Source: Geopsychrobacter sp.
GTDB taxonomy: Bacteria > Desulfobacterota > Desulfuromonadia > Desulfuromonadales > Geopsychrobacteraceae
Length of the DNA stretch: 6,472 nt
Direction of reading: 5' to 3'
Assembly (NCBI GenBank): GCA_021647445.1
Contig: JAKIUS010000099.1
Location: 1 to 6,472, forward strand
A program made the position numbers and the translations under genes. The notes beneath the pieces were generated by a model. That model worked only from the letters and a program-made list of their open reading frames with translations, ran no database searches and was not told where the DNA came from. Positions 1 through 6,246 of the stretch are shown one piece after another; position 1 is the stretch's first letter, and each line of letters opens with the position of its first letter.

Positions 1-1999
1 CGTCAAGATTTTGAAGTTTCATCTGCTGGTTGGTGAAAACTAAATCCTGGGCGCGTACCTCTTTGGCGGTAACATGGAGGGTGAGAAGCGCAGTATGCCA
101 GTTGGTAAGATTTCCCGTTACGTTGACGGGCGACTGGCCGAGCAGGGCATGAGCCTGACCTAAATCAATGCCATTGCGATTGATGGTGAGGGTGGTCCTG
201 ACCTGTTTGAGGTCTGCTATGAGTGGTGTGAAGTGAGCACCGGCAGCCGTTAGTTCGATTTGTGCCTGCCAGTCTTTGGTGGTCAGTTTCAGTTGTCCCT
301 GTGCGCGACCATTAATCCTGAAATGCTCGAAAATCGGCGAAGTTGATTGCAGCTTTTCGAGCTTCAGCGGCGAGAAGGCGATTTTTCCGAGCCAGCCTTG
401 CTGCCCGCTTGTCAGGCTGCCTGAGGCCATGATTTCAACCTGGTCAAGTTCGATTTGAAGTTGATCTAAGGTCAGGGTGTTTGCGATCCGTTGACCAGCG
501 ATATTGATTCGAAAAGGAATTCCCGGTTTTTTGATGAGGAGTTTGCCGAGTTCTAGTTCTGTTTTGGTCAGATCGAGTTCAATATGAGTTACAAGGTTGT
601 TGATTGTGCCTTTGACCTGTACGTCAAGCGGGGCGACCCCTGTGATCTTTTGACGGCTCAGAAAGGGGGATGGGAAGTCTTTCTGCAGTTGTTCGAGGTT
701 TAGATCGCTATGCAGGTTGAATGTCAGTTCAAAATTTTTGCGCGTGAGTGGGCCGCCTGAACCGGAAAAAGTAAAAGGGAACTTGTTGATGTTGCCCTGC
801 CCCTTGCTCAGGTTGATTTCGCTATTGGTGACAGTAAGGGAGAATCCAAGGTTTTCAAGCTGTACCTGGTCGTGGGTATAACTCAGGTGGCTCAATCTAA
901 GTCGAGCGGAGTGAAAGGGTGCGAAAGATGTTGCGGCACTTGGATGTAGAGGGCCATCGAGTTTGATTGTAATTCTGTCGATCTGGCCGTTAATCTCTGA
1001 TGCCGGGAGTCCGAAGCTGTTTAACAGGGAGAGGATTTCAATGTTTGCTAAGGAGAGTTGGCCGCTGAGTTGAGGCCCGTCTCCTTGCTGGTTGAGTTCT
1101 ACCTGTCCATGCAGGGGGATTTTGGTCCGTCCGAGTCGAAAATTTGTAAATTGATCTATCGACGCAAAAGATTGCCAATCTGATGACAGCTCAAGCCGGT
1201 GAGATCCATTCTGCCCGTCATCAAATAGAGCATTTATTGCAACTCCCTTCGCCGGAATTCCTTCGATATTGAACGAGAGGTCGAGGGGATTTGGAAGCCA
1301 TGTCGGTCTCTGCTTGCCGGGTATGAAGCGGCCAATGTTGCTGAGAGAAAAATTGCCGCGCAGAGAGCCCTGCCGCCAGTCCTGACCTGGTAGCTGACGC
1401 GTCAATTCAAGGGAAAGTTTCAGCTCAGATGTCTGGCTTTGTCTGGCGATAGTCGCAGTCGTGACCAGTCGACTGACGGTTCCCCGTCCAAGCCCATGGA
1501 GAACCAGGTTGAGATGGTCAACCTGTATTTCCTCTTGTGTTGATTTTGCCGGGATGATGACCAGATTGCCTTCTTTGACCCGTAAAGTTTTAAGGCCTAA
1601 GCGTTCGAAATTAAAGACCGTCCGGGCCAGTATCAATGGCAGCTTCAGCTTAAGGGTCGGGGAGTCGATGAGGATTCTTTTGATAACGACCTCGCCCTGC
1701 AGAAGCCCCCATGGCTCAAGCGTGGTGCTGAGTCGAGGGACAGACAGCAGAAAACTGTCATCATCGCCGATCACAAGATCATAGAAATCAATGGTCAGGC
1801 CATTTTCGAAGCTAAGTTCGGCCCTCCCCAGTTGGACCGGTTTCTTGAGGGCCTTTTCGAGCTGAGTCGCAATCTCTTGGCGGTAGGCTCCGATGTCAAA
1901 TCTGAAGATGGCAATCAGCAGGAGACCGGCGATAATGACGGGAATAAGTATCAGCAGTTTGAAGAGAAGACTACGCTGCGGGGCAGGTAAGTTGGTCAT
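1..1999 (-). CDS. AsmA-like inner-membrane-anchored envelope protein (partial, C-terminus beyond window)
   Basis: Read on the minus strand from the ATG at 1999, the frame stays open for 666 codons to the window edge, so the C-terminus is missing. Residues 11-32 are a strongly hydrophobic helix (LLFKLLILIPVIIAGLLLIA) after a short polar N-terminus with one Arg, consistent with an uncleaved inner-membrane anchor and a periplasmic body. The region after it fits the AsmA N-terminal pattern: a short amphipathic helix, then KKPVQLGRAEL, a 'gltidf.dl.igd' segment, and 'LLQGEVVIKRILIDSPTLKLKL' around residues 98-120. The rest is long, beta-rich and low in Cys, with repeated 'G.l.l....i' segments, as in AsmA/TamB/YhdP-type proteins. 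Members of that superfamily are implicated in lipid transport and outer-membrane homeostasis. Upstream of the ATG there is only a weak GGA at 2006-2008. The family call is from pattern, and the exact subfamily is uncertain. Confidence 0.72.
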   Translation of the reverse strand, partial: MTNLPAPQRSLLFKLLILIPVIIAGLLLIAIFRFDIGAYRQEIATQLEKALKKPVQLGRAELSFENGLTIDFYDLVIGDDDSFLLSVPRLSTTLEPWGLLQGEVVIKRILIDSPTLKLKLPLILARTVFNFERLGLKTLRVKEGNLVIIPAKSTQEEIQVDHLNLVLHGLGRGTVSRLVTTATIARQSQTSELKLSLELTRQLPGQDWRQGSLRGNFSLSNIGRFIPGKQRPTWLPNPLDLSFNIEGIPAKGVAINALFDDGQNGSHRLELSSDWQSFASIDQFTNFRLGRTKIPLHGQVELNQQGDGPQLSGQLSLANIEILSLLNSFGLPASEINGQIDRITIKLDGPLHPSAATSFAPFHSARLRLSHLSYTHDQVQLENLGFSLTVTNSEINLSKGQGNINKFPFTFSGSGGPLTRKNFELTFNLHSDLNLEQLQKDFPSPFLSRQKITGVAPLDVQVKGTINNLVTHIELDLTKTELELGKLLIKKPGIPFRINIAGQRIANTLTLDQLQIELDQVEIMASGSLTSGQQGWLGKIAFSPLKLEKLQSTSPIFEHFRINGRAQGQLKLTTKDWQAQIELTAAGAHFTPLIADLKQVRTTLTINRNGIDLGQAHALLGQSPVNVTGNLTNWHTALLTLHVTAKEVRAQDLVFTNQQMKLQNLD

Positions 2000-2065
2000 C
2001 GAGTTTCCAAAAATCCCATCTTCGACAGGTACGCATGACTTCAGGAATAAGCCAAGTAAAGTAAA

Positions 2066-2094
2066 ATCATAACTGTTATTTTTGAGGGCGACAA
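2066..2094 (-). promoter_or_regulatory. Predicted sigma70-type promoter for the AsmA-like gene
   Basis: On the minus strand a -35 hexamer TTGTCG (2089-2094, 4/6 to consensus) is followed after exactly 17 bp by a -10 hexamer TATGAT (2066-2071, 5/6). The start of transcription would lie near 2059, giving a leader of about 60 nt before the ATG at 1999. Spacing and match are good for a vegetative promoter. This is a prediction from sequence only. Confidence 0.5.
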
Positions 2095-2142
2095 GCTTCT
2101 ATCTCACAGAATGCACGGCATTTGTTGGTGGAGGATCGCTTC

Positions 2143-2171
2143 TTTACTCTGTTGTCCCCTGCTGATACGAT
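2143..2171 (+). promoter_or_regulatory. Predicted sigma70-type promoter for smc
   Basis: TTTACT (2143-2148, 4/6 to the -35 consensus) and TACGAT (2166-2171, 4/6 to the -10 consensus) are separated by 17 bp. The -10 is preceded by TGA, which makes the extended -10 form TGnTAnnAT. Transcription would begin near 2178, leaving a leader of about 55 nt ahead of smc. The hexamers are imperfect, so confidence is moderate. The back-to-back arrangement with the opposite promoter at 2066-2094 fits a shared divergent control region. Confidence 0.4.
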
Positions 2172-2186
2172 GATCCGCCTTTTTTT

Positions 2187-2214
2187 AAGCGGCCCGAATG
2201 GCGGGTCTCTGCTT
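2187..2214 (+). other. Predicted hairpin in the smc leader
   Basis: The arms AAGC (2187-2190) plus GGCCCG (2191-2196) pair with CGGGTC (2202-2207) and GCTT (2211-2214), around a loop AATGG and a 3-nt bulge (2208-2210), with one G-U pair. It ends about 19 nt before the smc ATG. It has no trailing U run in the plus direction, so it is not a standard terminator. A role in transcript stability or start-site access is possible but unproven. Confidence 0.25.
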
Positions 2215-2233
2215 CGTTTCTGGATATTTCTGT

Positions 2234-5200
2234 ATGAAGATTAAACGGGTCGATATCATCGGCTTTAAATCTTTTGTTGACAAGGTCTCGCTCGATTTCC
2301 AGCAACCGATTACCGGCGTTGTCGGCCCGAACGGTTGCGGCAAGAGCAATATTGTCGATGCTATCCGTTGGGCGATGGGCGAGCAGAATGCGCGTAATCT
2401 GCGTGGCCGGACGATGGAAGATATTATTTTCGGTGGCAGTGAATCGCGCAAACCTCACGGCATGGCTGAGGTGTCGATTATTTTTGACAATAGCGCCAAA
2501 CTTTGCCCGGAAAACTATCGGGAGTACGCCGAAATTATGATCACCCGGCGTCTTTACCGCAATGGTGAAAGTGAATATCTAATCAATAAGACCCCCTGTC
2601 GTCTGCTTGATATTACAGAGCTCTTCATGGATACCGGTGTCGGCGCTCGTGCATACTCGATCATTGAACAAGGTAAAGTTGGCATGTTGCTCAGTGCGCG
2701 CCCCGAAGAGCGGCGGGCGTTGATCGAAGAGGCCGCCGGGGTGACCAAGTTCAAATCACGCAAGAAGTCTGCCCAGCGTAAAATGGATGCGACGCGCCAG
2801 AACCTGGTCCGGTTGGGGGATATTATCTCCGAAGTTCGTCGCCAGGCCGGCAGTCTTAAACGACAGGCGCAACAGGCAAAGCGGTACCGTGAGTTGCGTG
2901 GGGATGCCAAGCGCGTTGAAATCTGCATGGCGGGGAATCGCTTCAGGGTTTTAATGGAGGAGTTGCAACAGCTTGAATCCGGACTGGGGGAACAGTGTGA
3001 ACGTTTGGCTCTGATGGACGCGCGTTTGGTCGCGGGAGAATTGTCCCTAGAAGAAAAACGTCTGCAGTTACTCACCATTGAGGATGAACTGAATCTCAAA
3101 CAGGAACAGGATTACGCCCTGGGCAGTGAAATCCAACGTGTCGAAGGAGAGGTCCTGCTGGCGGGTCGGCAGGCCGAAAATATTGGCGAGCAGGCCCGAA
3201 ATATGGCGGCTGAGCAGAAGCAAGTTGCTGAACGTCTGCAACAGCTTGATGCCGAGGTCTCAGAGCTGGAAATTGTTGAAAAGCACCTGTCCGGTGAATT
3301 GGAGAATACTTCCGAAGCGGTTGAAATTCAACAGGAGACGCTGCTCCAGCGCCTGGCGAGGGAACAACAGATCAATACCCGTCTTGAGTCGGGGCGTAAG
3401 GAGCAGATGGATTTTCTCTCCGAAGCTGGACGTCTGGGGAACCGGCAAGAAGAGATCGCGCATCGTTTGCTGTCGCAGGATGAACGGCATCAACGTAATC
3501 AGCGCGAAGCCCGGCTGCAGCAGGATGAATTGAGTGCAGTTGAACGCGCGTTACGTGAATTGAAACGTGCGGCGGAATCCCTTGAAATCATTGAGACAGA
3601 GCAGCGGGAGGAACGGGAACTTTTGGCTGAGACCATCCTGCAGTCCCGGGGTGAGCAACTGTCGGCCGAGGGTGAATTGCTTGAACAGCGGACTTTGCTC
3701 GACAGGCAGGGCTCGCGTCTGAGTTCGCTGATTGAACTGGAGCAGAACCTCGAAGGCTACAGTGCCGGGGTTCAGGCTCTCTTCAATCAAGTCGAAGATC
3801 TTCCCCGGCGGGTTGCCGCCGATCTGTTGCAGGTTGATCCTGCCTATGAATCGTTGGTTGAACTTGCCCTTGGGGAGCGACTTCAAGCGGTTCCGGTTGC
3901 CGATCTTGATGAGGCGGACAGTCTGCTTAAAACCTTGTTAGAATGTGGTGCGCGTGCTTCTCTACTCTATCCCGTCGCCTCGCTTGAGTTCCCGCGCCTC
4001 CCTTTCGGCACGCCTCTGGTTGAGCTGGTTACGCCTCTGGATGGGGCGCAGGTGCTGGTTGAAAATCTGCTGGCGGGCTGTTATCTGGTTGAGAATGTTT
4101 TTGACTCTTTGGACTATTCCTTGCCCGCAGGTGCTTTGTTGGTCGATCGTTGTGGACATTGCTTGGGATGGCGTGGCGATTTGAGTGGTGGCGTCAAGGC
4201 GATGGCCGGGGCGGGTTTGTTGCGCAAAAAAAGCGAGATTGGTGAACTCGAAGTCCAGGTGGCCGAGCTTGAGGCTCTTGTCGCGGGACAACAGCACAAG
4301 GTTGATGAACTGATCGAACAGCGTGATACGCAGGAAGAGGTCTTGCGCGAATGTGATAAATTGCTGCAGCGTTCTGCCCTGCAAAGACTTGAACAGAAAA
4401 AAGATCTCGATCGCCTGTTGCACGAACAGGAACGTACCGGAGATCGGCTGGAACTGCTCGCTTTCGAAGCGCAGCAACTCAATGAAGAGAAACGGCAGTT
4501 ACTCGCCGAACAGCACGAAATTCTCGAAAAGCGACAGGACTTTGACGGTCGGCAACAGCAGTTGCAGTCCGAGACGGACCAACTGAAGGAACGCTTGCTT
4601 GAGGCGCATGAAGATGTTGCTGAAACACGTGAATATCTAACGGTTTTAAAGGTGCGGTTTGCCGAATATCGCCAGCAGGCGGAGAGTCGGAAGGCCACCC
4701 GTAATCAGTTGGAGAACAGCCGCTCAGAATATGAGCAACGGCTTGAACTGTTGCACCTGCGTTGTGCCGATGACGGAGAAAAAATTCAGCAACTTAAGAT
4801 CGTGGAAGAAAAATCACGTGTTGAATTGGGCTTGTTGATCGAGCGGCGTGAAGAGGTGCAGATCAATGTGCGGAGCACACGTGAAAACTTTGAGGGGGAG
4901 CGTGCTGGTCTGGAACAAAGACGCGAAGACTTGCGTCAACTGCGGAGTGACGTTGATCGGGTAAGAAATACCCTCGGTCAGCAACAGCTTCGGCAGAAGG
5001 AATTGTCGGTTGAAATCGCCCATATTCTTGAGGCGGTCGCCGAGAAGTTTGATGTCGATCTAAGCCAACATCAGGTTGCCGAGGCGGATGATGATGAACT
5101 TGAACATCTGCACCTGCAGCTGAGGACTTTGCAGCAGCGCATTGCCGCATTGGGTGAAGTGAATCTGACGGCGATCGACGAATTTCGCGAACTGGAAGAG

Positions 5201-5776
5201 CGTTATGAATTTCTGGGTCGCCAGCGGGATGATCTTAACCGGTCTCTCGATGATCTTCAGAAGGCGATCGGCAAGATCAATCGGACCACCCGGCGGCGTT
5301 TCAAGGAGACCTTTGATCAGGTCAACGAAAAGTTCAAGGTGGTCTTTCCACGTCTGTTTCGAGGTGGGCAGGCTGAGTTGCGTCTGACCGATGAAGATGA
5401 TCTGCTTGAAACCGGTATCGATATTATCGTACAACCTCCGGGGAAAAAGTTGCAGAATGTGAATCTGCTCTCGGGGGGCGAGAAAGCGTTAACCGCGGTG
5501 GCGATTATTTTTTCATTATTTTTGATCAAGCCGACACCTTTTTGTATGCTTGACGAAGTCGATGCGCCCCTGGATGATGCCAATATTGATCGTTTTGCCG
5601 ATATGGTTGCCGAAATGTCGCACAATTCTCAGTTTATCATTATCACCCATAGCAAGCGTACCATGGCGGTAGCCCATATCATGCACGGCATCACCATGCA
5701 GGAGCCGGGAGTTTCGAAGCTGGTATCTGTGCGCGTTAATGATTATATTGCCGAGACAGTTGAGGCCGTTTCCTGA
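2234..5776 (+). CDS. smc: Chromosome segregation/condensation ATPase SMC
   Basis: This is a complete 1180-residue bacterial SMC, the usual family length. As a dimer (normally with ScpA and ScpB, not encoded here) it forms a ring that compacts and segregates the chromosome using ATP. The N-terminal head has the family opening IxGFKSF (residues 9-14), Walker A GPNGCGKS (31-38), an Arg in the arginine-finger position (R57), and the Q-loop Gln at 146 in SIIEQGKV. A long Glu/Gln/Leu-rich coiled coil covers about 165-505. The hinge covers about 508-655, from GYSAGV to DLSGG. The returning coiled coil runs to about 1000. The C-terminal head has signature LSGGE (1079-1083), Walker B ending at D1107, catalytic E1108, D-loop (about 1111-1117) and switch His 1139. 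The ATG at 2234 was chosen because MKIKRVDIIGFKSF is the conserved N-terminus. It has only a weak GGA at 2222-2224. An in-frame ATG at 2198 would add 12 non-conserved residues. The hinge contains an unusual CGHC at 640-643. Confidence 0.98.
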   Translation: MKIKRVDIIGFKSFVDKVSLDFQQPITGVVGPNGCGKSNIVDAIRWAMGEQNARNLRGRTMEDIIFGGSESRKPHGMAEVSIIFDNSAKLCPENYREYAEIMITRRLYRNGESEYLINKTPCRLLDITELFMDTGVGARAYSIIEQGKVGMLLSARPEERRALIEEAAGVTKFKSRKKSAQRKMDATRQNLVRLGDIISEVRRQAGSLKRQAQQAKRYRELRGDAKRVEICMAGNRFRVLMEELQQLESGLGEQCERLALMDARLVAGELSLEEKRLQLLTIEDELNLKQEQDYALGSEIQRVEGEVLLAGRQAENIGEQARNMAAEQKQVAERLQQLDAEVSELEIVEKHLSGELENTSEAVEIQQETLLQRLAREQQINTRLESGRKEQMDFLSEAGRLGNRQEEIAHRLLSQDERHQRNQREARLQQDELSAVERALRELKRAAESLEIIETEQREERELLAETILQSRGEQLSAEGELLEQRTLLDRQGSRLSSLIELEQNLEGYSAGVQALFNQVEDLPRRVAADLLQVDPAYESLVELALGERLQAVPVADLDEADSLLKTLLECGARASLLYPVASLEFPRLPFGTPLVELVTPLDGAQVLVENLLAGCYLVENVFDSLDYSLPAGALLVDRCGHCLGWRGDLSGGVKAMAGAGLLRKKSEIGELEVQVAELEALVAGQQHKVDELIEQRDTQEEVLRECDKLLQRSALQRLEQKKDLDRLLHEQERTGDRLELLAFEAQQLNEEKRQLLAEQHEILEKRQDFDGRQQQLQSETDQLKERLLEAHEDVAETREYLTVLKVRFAEYRQQAESRKATRNQLENSRSEYEQRLELLHLRCADDGEKIQQLKIVEEKSRVELGLLIERREEVQINVRSTRENFEGERAGLEQRREDLRQLRSDVDRVRNTLGQQQLRQKELSVEIAHILEAVAEKFDVDLSQHQVAEADDDELEHLHLQLRTLQQRIAALGEVNLTAIDEFRELEERYEFLGRQRDDLNRSLDDLQKAIGKINRTTRRRFKETFDQVNEKFKVVFPRLFRGGQAELRLTDEDDLLETGIDIIVQPPGKKLQNVNLLSGGEKALTAVAIIFSLFLIKPTPFCMLDEVDAPLDDANIDRFADMVAEMSHNSQFIIITHSKRTMAVAHIMHGITMQEPGVSKLVSVRVNDYIAETVEAVS

Positions 5777-5812
5777 GGTTTTTAATCTAGACCCAAGGGG
5801 ACTAAAGGCGCT

Positions 5813-5820
5813 AAGAGGAG
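5813..5820 (+). promoter_or_regulatory. Strong ribosome binding site for the Roadblock gene
   Basis: AAGAGGAG lies immediately before CTT and the ATG at 5824, a close but purine-rich Shine-Dalgarno match. It fixes the start of the downstream gene. The smc-to-start gap is 47 bp and shows no hairpin followed by a T run, which supports co-transcription with smc. Confidence 0.7.
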
Positions 5821-5823
5821 CTT

Positions 5824-6183
5824 ATGCCGTTTAAAAATCATTTGCAAAAGATGCTGGATCGATTGCCCGGCGCACTCGGTGCGATAATCGCCGACTGGGA
5901 GGGAGAAGCGGTCGATCAGGTAGCAAAGATGGATGATTATGAAATCAAGGTTTTCGGGGCGCACAAGGGGATCATCCTGACCCGTCTGCGCGAAGCCCTG
6001 CAACGCTTGGATGGGGGCGATCTCGAAGAGGTATTGATCCATTATGAGCACGCCAAGGCGCTGATTGTTCCACTAAGTGAAGATTATTTTCTGGTTTTGA
6101 CCGTCGGTCCCGAAGTGATGGTCGGCAAGGCTGCTTTTGAGGTGCGCCGCTGTGCTGAACAGTTGCGTCTAGAAATTTGTTGA
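5824..6183 (+). CDS. Roadblock/LC7 (MglB-like) domain protein
   Basis: This 119-residue protein is essentially one Roadblock/LC7 domain. It has an N-terminal helix (about 2-14), the strand GALGAIIADWEGEAVDQV (about 16-33) typical of the first beta hairpin, a long central helix (about 43-64), the strand pair ALIVPLSEDYFLVLTV (about 78-93), and a C-terminal helix (about 98-117) with the family-like layout of a strand followed by 'GKAAFEVRRCAEQL'. Roadblock proteins form dimers and often bind or activate small Ras-like GTPases, as MglB does for MglA. No such GTPase is encoded in this window. It is cytoplasmic, with no signal peptide or membrane segment. It lies 47 bp after smc with its own strong ribosome binding site and 7 bp before the next possible start, so it is probably in the same operon. 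The domain call is from fold-pattern recognition. The specific partner and function are unknown. Confidence 0.75.
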   Translation: MPFKNHLQKMLDRLPGALGAIIADWEGEAVDQVAKMDDYEIKVFGAHKGIILTRLREALQRLDGGDLEEVLIHYEHAKALIVPLSEDYFLVLTVGPEVMVGKAAFEVRRCAEQLRLEIC

Positions 6184-6199
6184 ATCCTCCTTGGAGGAT
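6184..6199 (+). promoter_or_regulatory. Hairpin covering a Shine-Dalgarno sequence
   Basis: ATCCTCC (6184-6190) and GGAGGAT (6193-6199) are perfect inverted arms, which fold as a 6-bp stem with a CTTG loop. It begins directly after the Roadblock stop codon (6181-6183) and buries the only strong Shine-Dalgarno, GGAGG (6193-6197). A ribosome finishing the Roadblock gene would cover this segment and open it. That would couple translation of the next gene to the one before. Coupling is an inference from position. Confidence 0.45.
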
Positions 6200-6201
6200 G
6201 A

Positions 6202-6246
6202 ATGGATACAGTGGTTGAAAGGTTTGATGAGTATGGTCAGGTTTGA
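6202..6246 (+). CDS. Possible 14-codon open frame, or true start of the downstream membrane protein in another frame
   Basis: ATG at 6202 follows GGAGG (6193-6197) by 4 nt, the best-placed start codon for that Shine-Dalgarno. It reads MDTVVERFDEYGQV and stops at TGA 6244-6246. The peptide looks protein-like (acidic, amphipathic). Without one T of the T3 run at 6242-6244, the frame would continue as GQV-EKFLGTL into the long membrane-protein frame. It may be a leader peptide, the real N-terminus separated by a one-base difference, or a chance frame. Confidence 0.3.
   Translation: MDTVVERFDEYGQV

Noticed and set aside
276..1784. Plus-strand frames at 276-458 and 1461-1784
   Set aside because: They lie opposite the long minus-strand AsmA-like gene, have no ribosome binding sites, and their Ser/Arg-rich composition is typical of antisense shadows.
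2111..2121. Direct repeat ATGCACGGCAT, also at 5681-5691 inside smc
   Set aside because: An 11-base match is expected a few times by chance in a window of this size, and neither flank extends it.
2111..2173. Small plus-strand frame of 20 codons in the intergenic region
   Set aside because: It has no ribosome binding site, a Cys/Trp-rich composition typical of chance frames, and it overlaps the predicted smc promoter.
2172..2207. Eight-base inverted arms GATCCGCC and GGCGGGTC with an internal T run
   Set aside because: The left arm lies mostly upstream of the predicted transcript start, and the T run is inside the loop rather than after the stem, so it is not a convincing terminator or leader element.
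2198..2233. Upstream in-frame ATG giving a 12-residue longer SMC
   Set aside because: The extra residues are not like any SMC N-terminus, there is no ribosome binding site before 2198, and MKIKRVDIIGFKSF at 2234 is the conserved family start.
2144..5625. Many minus- and alternate-frame open stretches across smc
   Set aside because: All overlap the unambiguous SMC coding frame, and their Arg/Ser/Cys-rich or Gln/Phe-rich translations are what antisense of Glu/Leu/Gln-rich coiled coil produces.
5777..5823. Possible terminator between smc and the Roadblock gene
   Set aside because: There is a short T run after TGAGG but no stem before it, so read-through into the next gene is more likely.
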